From NCBI RefSeq assembly GCF_002959895.1, contig NZ_PPDD01000001.1:215056-279055 (forward strand): DNA of 64,000 nt. The letters are read 5' to 3'. Origin of the DNA: Veillonella infantium. Its GTDB lineage: Bacteria > Bacillota > Negativicutes > Veillonellales > Veillonellaceae. Each line of letters begins with the position of its first letter. Position 1 is the first letter of the stretch. Positions 32,739 to 42,651 of the stretch are shown here, piece by piece. The position numbers and the translations under genes were made by a program. Under the pieces are notes generated by a model, which made no database searches, was not told where the DNA came from, and saw only the letters and a list, made by a program, of their open reading frames with translations.

Positions 32739-33467
32739 TTAATTACTATAAACAGTTAATGAAACCTTATTGCTACCAAAGAATATGTATTCACCATGAC
32801 CAATAGAGAATACACCTTGGAATGTATTCTTTGAAAGCTCAGATGGCATTCGATTAAATTGATAGAAGTTATAGTAGTCAATCATAGATGAATCGATACC
32901 CAATCCAGATTTGTCAAAATGAGCATTTTTACTAGTAAGCGTAATAACTGTAACCATATTATGATCAAGGCCAACACTAAGACCTAAATCCATATATTTT
33001 AATGTCTCACGTCCACGAACATCACTGGAACTTGGAGCACCAAGTAGATCAATTACCTGTTGTCGAGTCATTCCTAAATGCACTCCTCGAACAGATTCAT
33101 AATGCTCCTTTTGCAAGCGATTAGTTAATTGGTTCTTTTTATTCATAATCAAGGTTCTATGCTCACCATTCCCCAACCACTCTAGATGAATAGCTTTTCT
33201 ACCTTGAGCCTCCTGAATAATAAAAACACCTGCCCCAGGATAACCACCAACAAAATCAGCACCATCAACAATACGACAACCATTAATATATCCGTTAGAA
33301 ATACTCAATACCTTATTGCCACTAGCATCATACCAATCACCGGCTACCTTTTGAGACGCATGAATAACTAAGTCTAATGGCATTTGAGCTGCATCAACTG
33401 TTAAGGCAAAAAATAGACACATAACACTAAAACACATACACACAAACAATCTCAATTTTGATTTCAT
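32739..33467 (-). CDS. Secreted protein with BamE/SmpA-like repeat
   Basis: A 242-residue exported protein. Signal peptide about residues 1-26 (CMCFSVMCLFFALTVDAA). The segment RGVHLGMTRQQVIDLLGAPSS near residue 130 is the signature of BamE/SmpA-like domains (GMTxxxVxxLLGxP), which occur in outer-membrane assembly factors and in various periplasmic proteins. The rest is not recognised. Ribosome site AGGGAG. It precedes the autotransporter gene on the same strand with 86 bases between, so a joint role at the outer membrane is possible. Confidence 0.75.
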   Translation of the reverse strand: MKSKLRLFVCMCFSVMCLFFALTVDAAQMPLDLVIHASQKVAGDWYDASGNKVLSISNGYINGCRIVDGADFVGGYPGAGVFIIQEAQGRKAIHLEWLGNGEHRTLIMNKKNQLTNRLQKEHYESVRGVHLGMTRQQVIDLLGAPSSSDVRGRETLKYMDLGLSVGLDHNMVTVITLTSKNAHFDKSGLGIDSSMIDYYNFYQFNRMPSELSKNTFQGVFSIGHGEYIFFGSNKVSLTVYSN

Positions 33468-33696
33468 GTTAAATCTCCCTAATCCACATATCTGTAGATA
33501 TCAAACAAGAATTAATCGAATCTTATGATCCCAACAGTACAAAACATAACACATTATTTATCAACACTATACTACATACAGTTAAACAAATAATTATAAA
33601 TATAAAACCCTTCCATAAAATGAATATAAAATGAACTGGTACTCGCATAGAATTTCCAAAGATAGCTGTAATTTAATGACCTATAAAATATAAAAG

Positions 33697-33727
33697 AAGA
33701 CTGTTATAAAGCAGTCTCCTCTTTCTG
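33697..33727. terminator. Small hairpin in the 361-base gap before the defence island
   Basis: AGACTG/CAGTCT with a CT-rich run on the plus strand. The gap 33468-33828 is otherwise AT-rich and holds divergent promoters that I cannot place precisely. Confidence 0.4.
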
Positions 33728-33828
33728 TTTCTCTATTTTATACGCTGTCTCTTATAATATTTGATCTCTACCTAAAAGTATGATCTAATATTTATAAGAA
33801 AAGTATTTTTGTATACGGGGGTAGTAAT

Positions 33829-35550
33829 ATGGGGATTATTAACTCAAATCTAACAAAACTAGGTTCTTTTTTAGGGAACGAGAAGCTTTATATTCCAGAA
33901 TATCAACGGGGCTACTCTTGGGAAGAGACTCAACTAGATGACTTTTGGCTAGACTTGGAACAAATTTACGAAGAAAATACACATGATGAACACTTTCTTG
34001 GACAGGTTGTAATTCACAAAAATAAGGAAGATGGTAAACGCTACATTATTGATGGTCAGCAACGTATCTCAACAACAATTATCTTCCTAGATATTCTACG
34101 TACAAAATTTAAAGAAATTGCCAATGCAACAAACAATAATGATGCAAATGACGACTCCGAAGATATTAATGCTAAATATATTGGCCGTATATCTGAAAGC
34201 AAGCGAGAGCAGTATTTATCTATGGGTGGTGTTGATAAAGAGTTCTTCTTTGAATATGTACAAAAACGTGGAGCCATTGATTATAGTGACAAAAAATTTG
34301 ATAAAAAGAAACTTAAACCATCTAACTATAATATCTTCTATGCAAGTAAATTCTTTAATGGAAAGGTAAATGAATTTCTTAAAAATAATGACTCTAATCA
34401 ATACAAAGCGCTAAATAAACTATATCAAGCCTTAATTAATCAATTTATTCTTATGACCGTTGAAACTGACGATATCAATGAAGCGTATATAATCTTTGAA
34501 TCACTCAACGCTCGTGGTAAAGCACTAGAAACGGCAGACTTATTAAAGAATCATATCCTTCGCATGGCACAAAATGATTTACCTAGTGCTACTGAAACTT
34601 GGAATACTATTATTGATAATCTTGATAATATAGATCCAACAAAATTTATTCGCTACTATTGGAATAGTACAAAACGTTTTGCCCGAGAAAAAGATTTATT
34701 TAAAGCATTACGTACAGATATAACATCACAATCTGATGTGAATGCATTATTATCAAATCTACGCTCTCTATCTAAGGTGTGTGCAGCAATACTACACCCT
34801 GACGATAACAAAGACTTTGATTTAACAGAACTGAACGAACGTCTTATTGAGATGCAAAAATTAGATGCATCCTCATATATTCCTATAATCTTTGCCTTAA
34901 GATTACAGAACTACTCTGAAGAAGATATAAATGAGGTTTTAAAAGCAATAGAAACACTAGTAGTTCGTAACTTTGTTGTTTCTGGACTTGTAGCCAACAA
35001 ATATGAGCTTGTATTTGCTCAAATTGCAAAAAGTATTAGCGATAAAGCTTGGCCACCTAATAGTGATAGTGCATCCAGCAAAAAGCCAACAAAAGATGAT
35101 ATCCTAAAAAAACTATATTCTCTTATGGTATCAGATGAGGAATTCATCAATAACTTCAGAATTTTCAACTCCAAGAAAAATGCAGTTATACGCTATTTAC
35201 TTCGTAAAATTAATAACTTTGATATTAACGAAACAAAAATTGTGGATGACTCAAATCGTGTTCATGTTGAACATATCCTTCCTAAAAAGATTAATGATGA
35301 ATGGATCAACTTCAATGATGAGGACCATGAAACATACCTATGGCGTTTAGGTAATTTAACTCTGCTAGGCCAAGAATATAATAATAGAGCTAAGAACAAA
35401 GGCTTTGATAAAAAGAAAGAAATCTATAAGAAGTCAGAAATCAAAATGACTCGTGACCTTGTCTCAATAGATGACTGGACTACACTCACAATTGTGAAAC
35501 GCCAAGAAGACTTCGCTGAAATAGCACTAAAAATTTGGCCACGGAATTAA
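33829..35550 (+). CDS. DUF262/DUF1524 (GmrSD-like) restriction protein
   Basis: A 573-residue cytoplasmic protein. The N-terminal DUF262 domain shows YIPEYQRGYSW and IIDGQQRISTT, the nucleotide-handling signature of GmrS/ParB-like folds. The C-terminal DUF1524 domain has an HNH-type nuclease signature VHVEHILPKK and WRLGNLTLLG with the following N residues. GmrSD-type enzymes are type IV restriction systems that cut DNA carrying modified bases. It is convergent with the methyltransferase operon across a shared terminator. A modification-dependent nuclease next to a C5 methyltransferase must tolerate that methylation. Start behind GGGGG at weak spacing. Confidence 0.88.
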   Translation: MGIINSNLTKLGSFLGNEKLYIPEYQRGYSWEETQLDDFWLDLEQIYEENTHDEHFLGQVVIHKNKEDGKRYIIDGQQRISTTIIFLDILRTKFKEIANATNNNDANDDSEDINAKYIGRISESKREQYLSMGGVDKEFFFEYVQKRGAIDYSDKKFDKKKLKPSNYNIFYASKFFNGKVNEFLKNNDSNQYKALNKLYQALINQFILMTVETDDINEAYIIFESLNARGKALETADLLKNHILRMAQNDLPSATETWNTIIDNLDNIDPTKFIRYYWNSTKRFAREKDLFKALRTDITSQSDVNALLSNLRSLSKVCAAILHPDDNKDFDLTELNERLIEMQKLDASSYIPIIFALRLQNYSEEDINEVLKAIETLVVRNFVVSGLVANKYELVFAQIAKSISDKAWPPNSDSASSKKPTKDDILKKLYSLMVSDEEFINNFRIFNSKKNAVIRYLLRKINNFDINETKIVDDSNRVHVEHILPKKINDEWINFNDEDHETYLWRLGNLTLLGQEYNNRAKNKGFDKKKEIYKKSEIKMTRDLVSIDDWTTLTIVKRQEDFAEIALKIWPRN

Positions 35551-35593
35551 TATTTCGATATCTGGCGTAAATTATATTGGTCAAAGATATACA

Positions 35594-35624
35594 AAAAGGA
35601 GCAACCTTATGGTTGCTCCTTTTA
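35594..35624. terminator. Bidirectional terminator between GmrSD-like and methyltransferase genes
   Basis: Perfect arms AAAAGGAGCAACC/GGTTGCTCCTTTT with T-runs on both strands. Confidence 0.9.
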
Positions 35625-35627
35625 ACT

Positions 35628-36866
35628 TTAACGATAAATGATTGATTTTAATTCATTAATTTGTTCAAAGATTTTTACTAGTACATCAACAACTATACTA
35701 TTACCTGCAAGTCGTTCTAACCGCTCACGAGAGTATAATTTCTTATTTACTTGTATTTGCGGGTTATATTTCAATACTCTATTAAAATCAGCCTCATCAA
35801 ATCCCATTAGAAGAAAGCATTCTCTAGGGGTTAGATTTCGATAAGGACTTCCACCCTCCCGATGCTCTGGGAACTCTAATATTCCAGCGTTAGGATGTCG
35901 ATCTTGTTTCGTTGTTAACGTGCCAAGATATTCATTAAATCCAGTTGGCTTATTAAGTATATCATTCCCCTCATATATCTTACGTCGAGATGGCGTATCA
36001 TTAGGATTAGAAATATTTGCCTCTTCTTTATAGATTGGATTAGAATAATCCATTCGTAAAAAACGCTCAAGTTTTTTAGGCTTTCTATGGTTATTTTTAG
36101 ATGTTTCTTCTAAATCATTATCTTTAAAATATTGCTCCACTAAAGTTTGTACGTCTTTATTAGGTAATAAAACACTTACCATAAAAGTCCGTACACGTCG
36201 TTGCGGACTTCCAAAATTAGATGCATCCAATGTATAAACCTTATTAAAATATCCTAACCGTTCTAGTTGATTTTTCCAGTCATTGAAATTAGATGCATGT
36301 CTCTTGGAAAGAATGTTACTAACATTCTCCATCAATAGAAAGCGAGGTAAATCCTTATCATTATCATGTAACGATTCTAAAATCCGTTCAACTTCCCACA
36401 ATAATCCTGAACGATTATTAGCATCCCGATCAATACCAGAATGATTGTTATGCCATGCTCCACCTATAGATAAATCCTGACAAGGAAAAGAGTACGTTAA
36501 TACATCAATATCACTCGGGAAAGTAAGATGATCTACCTTTTGAATATCACCTAAGTTACGCGTTCTGTTATATGCAGCCCATATAACTTGGAGAGACTCC
36601 ACCTTCCACATATTAAGAGAATTTCGTTTTACAGGGTTTTTACCATCAATACTTAGATTTAGTGGAATCAACTTATCTAAAAGCTCTTTTTTTGTAAGAT
36701 TTTTATAAGGAGTAATGTCTGGCGCACCATTATGAATAAAATCATATGCAACAAAAGCTGATATATCCCATTCCAATATATTAACAACTTTATAGTCAAT
36801 GCCTAATTTTTTTAATGCTTTAGCCTGACTGCCAATGCCACTAAAGGCTTCAACTACATTTAACAT
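35628..36866 (-). CDS. DNA (cytosine-5) methyltransferase
   Basis: A 412-residue DNA methyltransferase. Ordered motifs: I FSGIGSQAKAL at the N-terminus, IV SFPCQDLSIGG with the catalytic cysteine, VI ENVSNIL, VIII QRRVRTFMVS, and the C-terminal NLTPRECFLLMGF and LAGNSIVVDVL. The long spacer between VIII and IX is the target-recognition region. It is the last gene of a five-gene operon (MORC ATPase, Z1 ATPase, PD-(D/E)XK, AIPR, methyltransferase) and should protect the host DNA from the nuclease part. AAGGAG site ahead of the ATG. Recognition sequence unknown. Confidence 0.95.
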   Translation of the reverse strand: MLNVVEAFSGIGSQAKALKKLGIDYKVVNILEWDISAFVAYDFIHNGAPDITPYKNLTKKELLDKLIPLNLSIDGKNPVKRNSLNMWKVESLQVIWAAYNRTRNLGDIQKVDHLTFPSDIDVLTYSFPCQDLSIGGAWHNNHSGIDRDANNRSGLLWEVERILESLHDNDKDLPRFLLMENVSNILSKRHASNFNDWKNQLERLGYFNKVYTLDASNFGSPQRRVRTFMVSVLLPNKDVQTLVEQYFKDNDLEETSKNNHRKPKKLERFLRMDYSNPIYKEEANISNPNDTPSRRKIYEGNDILNKPTGFNEYLGTLTTKQDRHPNAGILEFPEHREGGSPYRNLTPRECFLLMGFDEADFNRVLKYNPQIQVNKKLYSRERLERLAGNSIVVDVLVKIFEQINELKSIIYR

Positions 36867-36893
36867 TAATACGACTCCTTACCATATTGTAAA

Positions 36894-38948
36894 TCATTCT
36901 GGAAATCCTTCTAACCGTGCACGTTGAAGAGTTTCTAAAATTTTAATACATTGTTTGCCACTTGGATACCACCCTTTAGTATGGATTTTTATAGCACAAT
37001 CTATAAAATCTAACTCTTTTTGAGTTAAAATGCGATGGTTACTATTCCAACTTTTTAAATTGTACCATAAAGACGCTTCTATCTTAAAAACCTCAATCAT
37101 AGCTTGATCTTCAGTCCACTCAGTCGTATTAGGCCCCTCAGCTATCAAATCTTCAGTGAAAACTAATTCATCGATAAATTCCGAATCTAATGAAAAGGAG
37201 GTTATCTTAAAGCGATCCCAACAGTTAGTCCTTTTAGCCCACTCTGTAACATTTTGTACGTCTCTACTATCATTAATCAAATACTTGTGAGTAAATTTTG
37301 TCAGCTCTTTTAATTGATTACGTAGCGCTAAACTAATATTTTGATTCTTCCAAATATAATTAAAATTAATAGACTTATCTTTATAACGTTTTTCTATAAT
37401 ATCAAAAAGCTTACTCAATGTATAGGCTACAATATTTGCCTTATAACTACCATACCATTCTGAAGACTTTACAATATAATCAGTCTCTCTAAATAAAATT
37501 TTATAACATATTAGCTTTTTAAAATATTCTGGTCCAAATGCTTTAGGGTTACGCTCCCATTCCTTAGAGATATCTTGCATAAAATGCACAAAAGCCTTTT
37601 GCCCCCCAGCACTAGCTATGTTTGGGCGACCGGAAAATATATTAACAAGTTTTGCCAATTCAGTTTTATCAAACTTCTGTTTTTTAGGATATTTTGCTTC
37701 GAAATTCTTTTTAGTAGATAATGTAGCTTTATGTGTTTCTTGAGCATATGATCCACGCGCACGTTCATAGTACCAATATGTGCCGAACTGTTGCCCATGT
37801 AGAGCTGGAGAACTAGTTGTTTTTGACAATTGCTCAATTCTAATATGGTACGGGTGGTTAGCAGATAAATCAGCTTCATTTACTTTATTCTGACTATTAG
37901 CATATCTAGAAATATTAGCAACAAGCTCTGCAGAGTTTACATCTGTAACTACAGAAATCTTCATCGGCACATAAATATCATTAATATTTCTTTCTAAATG
38001 CTCTTTCTTATCTAATAGTGCTGATGCCAATGATGCTGTTGTTTGCCCACCATTTACAATTTGAAGATTTTGACATGATATTAATATTGGAGTGCCATTA
38101 TCACTATCAACTTTTATAGAATCCGCAGTACATGTAATACCATTATTATATGCAAAAAACTTACTAGGTTCTTTTATAATAGTATTTCTGATGCCTTTAT
38201 TAACTTTCCCTTTAATTTGTAAAAAAGAACGTACATTACTTTCTAACAGTTTAGCTCCAAACTTAATATATAGTTTCGCCAATACAATCCCTGGAATACA
38301 AGCCATATAACCTTGGTAATCTTCACCACTTGTAACTGATAAACAAGGAATTGATTTATCGCTAAATTCACTAAATTCTACCTCGTAATCTTCTTTCATA
38401 GTTAGATTTTGAGATAATTCATATAATCTGGATATATCCCATACATGGTATTCTATAGGAATACCTCCAATTTGATCTGCTTCAAGAGTCTTAATACGAT
38501 TAGACATCAAGTTATTAGTAAAAAGATAAATTTTATATTTTTGAATATCAAAAATATTATTCTTTATATCTAATGCTAGTCCATATCCAGGTGAGCTCTC
38601 CTCCGCATGACTGAGGATATAATCAATATCTTCAAGGAAAAATCTAGCCCGTTTTACTATTGTATCAATTTCTGTGGCAGTTACAACACTGTCATCATGA
38701 CGGTAGTCTACAAGTGCTAATGACATACAATTAGATAATTCACCATAAACATAACCATCTAACTGTAAGCGATGTTGACGATAACCAATACCTTCATACT
38801 CAACAATTTGAAACTCAGATTCAAGTTCATTATCCCCAAGTAAGTTAGATGCAGCTTCTAAAAAGGCTGCTTTTGTACTAACACCAGTTCCATATACACT
38901 CGTCTTAATCTCTTCATCAAAGTCTTCTTTATATTCTACTAACCCCAT
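36894..38948 (-). CDS. AIPR family protein of the defence operon
   Basis: A 684-residue cytoplasmic protein. The signatures FFAYNNGITCTAD and LQIVNGGQTTASLASALL in the middle identify the AIPR (abortive infection phage resistance) family. These proteins recur in phage-defence and restriction loci; a nuclease or nucleic-acid-binding role is supposed but not settled. It sits between the PD-(D/E)XK gene (12 bases upstream) and the methyltransferase gene (27 bases downstream), so co-expression is clear. Start at 38948 behind AGGGAG. Confidence 0.9.
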   Translation of the reverse strand: MGLVEYKEDFDEEIKTSVYGTGVSTKAAFLEAASNLLGDNELESEFQIVEYEGIGYRQHRLQLDGYVYGELSNCMSLALVDYRHDDSVVTATEIDTIVKRARFFLEDIDYILSHAEESSPGYGLALDIKNNIFDIQKYKIYLFTNNLMSNRIKTLEADQIGGIPIEYHVWDISRLYELSQNLTMKEDYEVEFSEFSDKSIPCLSVTSGEDYQGYMACIPGIVLAKLYIKFGAKLLESNVRSFLQIKGKVNKGIRNTIIKEPSKFFAYNNGITCTADSIKVDSDNGTPILISCQNLQIVNGGQTTASLASALLDKKEHLERNINDIYVPMKISVVTDVNSAELVANISRYANSQNKVNEADLSANHPYHIRIEQLSKTTSSPALHGQQFGTYWYYERARGSYAQETHKATLSTKKNFEAKYPKKQKFDKTELAKLVNIFSGRPNIASAGGQKAFVHFMQDISKEWERNPKAFGPEYFKKLICYKILFRETDYIVKSSEWYGSYKANIVAYTLSKLFDIIEKRYKDKSINFNYIWKNQNISLALRNQLKELTKFTHKYLINDSRDVQNVTEWAKRTNCWDRFKITSFSLDSEFIDELVFTEDLIAEGPNTTEWTEDQAMIEVFKIEASLWYNLKSWNSNHRILTQKELDFIDCAIKIHTKGWYPSGKQCIKILETLQRARLEGFPE

Positions 38949-38960
38949 AATATTTACTCC

Positions 38961-39872
38961 CTAAGAAATTTTAAACTCGGAAATAGAATCTAAATTTAGA
39001 TTATAGGAAACTGATGTAATAGCCGTAGATATATCATTACGTTTAATTTTGGGGAAATCATTAGTAACACTATAGTAATCCTTACTGATGATTCTAAAAT
39101 AAACTTCATCAGCTTGACTTGAGCCATAACCAACTAATAATAAATTCTCTCTAAATTTATTTAATAAAAGATCTTCATTAATATTGGCATCAATTTCATC
39201 AATAACCATTGTTAAAGATATAGCTTTACTATCATGAACATTTGATTCTTGCACAGTTAAAACAACAAGCTCTCCTTCACTAATATCTGAATCTAACTGT
39301 TCCAAAGAAGAAATTCTTATATCTCGTTTTCCTAAAATAGTAGACTTAACCTCAATCCAACTATCTAATAGAATAAAGTCTTGCTTACCACCTTTAGGAC
39401 CTTGCCACATTTCTAAAGCTTCTGATACTCCATACTTTGGAATTAAATCTTCTTTTAATACTAACAACTCTGCCATCAGTCCTTGTTGTTTTAATGGCCC
39501 AAATGAATCTGGTACCTTAGAAAGCAATTGTTGCCAATGCTCATATCTATAACATAAAGTTTCAAGAGCCTTCTTCTCTGATTGACTAAAATCAATCGTT
39601 TTTATAATATCTCGAAAGATATATTTAAACATATCCTTACTATTATCACTCGAAGATGTCAAACTAAACAAAATTTGCCATTCATCTCTATTAGGATTAT
39701 ACATTCTATGAACGGATATCAGTTTAGTGGATAATAGATTTTTAGGCTCATATTTACTTATAACACTATATACACGATAACCATCAGCATTATCACCTTT
39801 ATAAATTCTCAAAGGCCATTCTGGATTTATCAATCCAACTTCTACTTGCAATGCTGCTCCATTAATCATCAT
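38961..39872 (-). CDS. PD-(D/E)XK motif protein, putative restriction nuclease subunit
   Basis: A 303-residue protein. The nuclease core reads GPKGGKQDFILLDSWIEVKST: an aspartate, then E-V-K after a short beta strand, the PD-(D/E)XK pattern. The N-terminal third is not recognised. Its start overlaps the end of the Z1 gene by 11 bases, so the two are translationally coupled. In the MutL/MORC-linked restriction systems described by comparative genomics, such a protein supplies DNA cleavage. Confidence in the family is good; activity is inferred. Confidence 0.85.
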   Translation of the reverse strand: MMINGAALQVEVGLINPEWPLRIYKGDNADGYRVYSVISKYEPKNLLSTKLISVHRMYNPNRDEWQILFSLTSSSDNSKDMFKYIFRDIIKTIDFSQSEKKALETLCYRYEHWQQLLSKVPDSFGPLKQQGLMAELLVLKEDLIPKYGVSEALEMWQGPKGGKQDFILLDSWIEVKSTILGKRDIRISSLEQLDSDISEGELVVLTVQESNVHDSKAISLTMVIDEIDANINEDLLLNKFRENLLLVGYGSSQADEVYFRIISKDYYSVTNDFPKIKRNDISTAITSVSYNLNLDSISEFKIS

Positions 39873-42627
39873 CTTCTCCTAAGTCATCTTCTTCTGTTAA
39901 CATATCATCGTCTATATCATAATACTTTTGAAGCCATTTTACGTTAACCTTATATTTATAGCTAAGAGCTTTAGGTTCACGAAGTTTAGGTATACCGAGT
40001 GCAAGACCTACCAAAGGTTGATTTTGAGTGATATTCTCAGAAGATTTTAAATCTATTAAATAAATAACCAATAATGGTCTCCGCTTAAAGCCTAAATCAA
40101 AGAATCTGCTATCTGGTATAGTTACTTCAGAATAATTAGTTTCTGGATCACTATCCGCTAAAAGTTTAAAAAAGGCTTTATACTCTTTTTCTGTTAATCC
40201 ACTAGATACAACACCTGGCGTACCCAGACGTCTGGAATTCAAAGCAATTGTATCTCTACATATATTAGCCGCAGTACGCTCTGTAACATGAATTTTTTCA
40301 TCAAATATATCAAATTGAATACGTTTAGATTTACCTTGAGCAATTGCAATATCCCAACTTTCAAGAATTTCATCTGTGCTGGCTTCAAGTAATTTTGCAA
40401 TTTGACGCGCATCAAATTTAATATTCTTAGAATGTGTGTCTATATTTTTTAAAAACTCTACAATATACTCTTTCTTAACACATAAAATTTGTTTTGCAGA
40501 CTTATTATGAAGAGATTCCGCTTCTGGATTAGCTAATTGATATCCTTTAATTTTTAAAAGCTCAAGAAATTCTTTTACTTGTATAACATTACCGTCAATT
40601 GATTGTTGGCTTCTAGAAAAATAAGGTGTTTCAATATAATTTTCATTAAGAGAAATATCTGCCTCATAATCACCAGCACTACGCATTTTATTTCTTGCTG
40701 TCACAATTAAGGCACCTTCACTTGAACGTACTCTAATACCAACATCTATAGGCTTATTATTTTTATCATTTATACAGCGACGAATTTCATCTCTAAGCTC
40801 ATCTGTTGCATCTGAAATATGCTGATACCAACTATATGATTCACCAGACATCCAAACCTGACATATATCTTCGTAATTATGCCTATATCCAAACCAACGC
40901 CCCATTTGCATTAATGTATCATACATAACAGAATTTCTATAAAAATAACTTACACAAAGCCCTTCTAAGGTTAATCCTCTTGATAAACTTAATCCACCAA
41001 CAGCAATTATGCGCAATCCTTTTTCATATACTTTATAATCTAATAATCTCGATGCGTTCCCACCATTTATAGATTCTACCTTAATATTTTCAATAGACTG
41101 AATAAGTTGTTTCTTGATTGTCTCCCAGTTTATTTCACTATTCTCTTTATATTTCCCTGGCAATATAAATTCACTATTATATACATCATATAGAAGCTGA
41201 AGTAAAGGGTACTGATCATAAGAGGGTAATAATATATAATTTTGAATAGCATTTTTCATATTAGAAACAAATATGTTAATTCTATCACTAAGTTCATTTT
41301 GAATAGCGATAAACCGACTTACATTTACCAACATTGAACGATGTGATGTTATATTACCTCTTAAATCTCTAATTGCATTAATAATAAAGAAAGAAAGTAT
41401 TGCCTTTTTTAATGATAGTGGTAATTCATAAGGAACGTCTGCATCTTTTTTATGTTTAATAGGAAGATATTGTTCAAAATCATCAATCTCCCTATACATA
41501 GATTTATATTTCCCATTAACTGAATAAATCTCTCTAGCACCAATGTAGTTACTTGGTGAGTCTAGAACATATATATAATCACGAGGGAATAGATCTGCAT
41601 TATACATATCTGTACTATTGCTAGGTTCTATAAAGACATTAGCATATGGTGTTGCTGTATAACCAACATAACTAGATCTAACAAATAGTGACAAAATTTT
41701 TCTTATATATTGATTAATAGCAGTCGGACTGTTATCACTACTATTAGTATTAATAGATGCATTATCTGCTTCATCATCAATAAATAATAAAGAATGGTTA
41801 ATCTTACTATCTATAGCATCAGTTGTTTCTCTTCTAAAATATTTATATACTCTATCTAAAACAGTCTTATTCTTTTTTACAACTAATATCAATGGACTTG
41901 ATAACGAATCTAATCGAATATTAGAATTAATAAGAGTTGTTTTATTAAAATCTTTAATAGTAGAAGTTAATGCGACTGCATTACGACTTGGATCTTTTCG
42001 GCCCACACCAATTAAACATCTACGTCCAGCATTACGTTCTAAGTCAGAGGTATTATCCCCTATAAACCCTTCATCGACACGTGCTTGTGTTTGTTTTCTC
42101 AATTTTTCAATTGTACCCGTCAAAAGAACAATTACTTTATAACCCGCATCAGCAGCTTTATTAATTACAGATATATAATTAGCTGTCTTTCCTGACTGAA
42201 CATCCCCTATGACCAATCCTTTCTTTGCAAAGCTTACATTTTTTTTAGGATCACCAAGTAAATTTACTATAGAAGATGTTGAAGTATCAATTGCATTAAC
42301 TACACTAGGAGAAAAACCAACATCATCTAATAAATATCGTTTATATCGACCCCAATAAGAATCTGTTAATGGTCCATTGCTATACCAATCTTCATAATCT
42401 GCATCTTGAGATATAACCCAACCATCATTCATAATAATAGAATACTGATGATGTAATTGTCTTCTTATCTCTTCAAATTCATCAGAATTTAAATTATACC
42501 CAAAGTGCTCAGATATAAATTTGATTTTTGAATCTAAATATTCTTCCGAAAATTTATCAACATCACTATCATCAGATAAAAGTATATCTATCATTCGAAG
42601 TATCTTAACTTTTTTTTGCTCGTCCAT
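39862..42627 (-). CDS. Z1 domain superfamily II helicase-like ATPase
   Basis: A 921-residue cytoplasmic ATPase. Walker A GDVQSGKTANYISVI lies near residue 145, followed by IVLLTGT. Walker B is LLFIDDEADNAS. The helicase motifs V/VI appear as GGLSLSRGLTLEG and LMQMGRWFGYR, the Z1 hallmark. The C-terminal third is of unknown fold and ends in a strongly acidic tail (DDDMLTEEDDLGEDDD). Z1 proteins are the motor subunits of MORC-linked restriction systems and would translocate or remodel DNA. It lies 24 bases downstream of the MORC gene. Confidence 0.92.
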   Translation of the reverse strand: MDEQKKVKILRMIDILLSDDSDVDKFSEEYLDSKIKFISEHFGYNLNSDEFEEIRRQLHHQYSIIMNDGWVISQDADYEDWYSNGPLTDSYWGRYKRYLLDDVGFSPSVVNAIDTSTSSIVNLLGDPKKNVSFAKKGLVIGDVQSGKTANYISVINKAADAGYKVIVLLTGTIEKLRKQTQARVDEGFIGDNTSDLERNAGRRCLIGVGRKDPSRNAVALTSTIKDFNKTTLINSNIRLDSLSSPLILVVKKNKTVLDRVYKYFRRETTDAIDSKINHSLLFIDDEADNASINTNSSDNSPTAINQYIRKILSLFVRSSYVGYTATPYANVFIEPSNSTDMYNADLFPRDYIYVLDSPSNYIGAREIYSVNGKYKSMYREIDDFEQYLPIKHKKDADVPYELPLSLKKAILSFFIINAIRDLRGNITSHRSMLVNVSRFIAIQNELSDRINIFVSNMKNAIQNYILLPSYDQYPLLQLLYDVYNSEFILPGKYKENSEINWETIKKQLIQSIENIKVESINGGNASRLLDYKVYEKGLRIIAVGGLSLSRGLTLEGLCVSYFYRNSVMYDTLMQMGRWFGYRHNYEDICQVWMSGESYSWYQHISDATDELRDEIRRCINDKNNKPIDVGIRVRSSEGALIVTARNKMRSAGDYEADISLNENYIETPYFSRSQQSIDGNVIQVKEFLELLKIKGYQLANPEAESLHNKSAKQILCVKKEYIVEFLKNIDTHSKNIKFDARQIAKLLEASTDEILESWDIAIAQGKSKRIQFDIFDEKIHVTERTAANICRDTIALNSRRLGTPGVVSSGLTEKEYKAFFKLLADSDPETNYSEVTIPDSRFFDLGFKRRPLLVIYLIDLKSSENITQNQPLVGLALGIPKLREPKALSYKYKVNVKWLQKYYDIDDDMLTEEDDLGEDDD

Positions 42628-42651
42628 AAAATACTCACACCCTTTAAATTA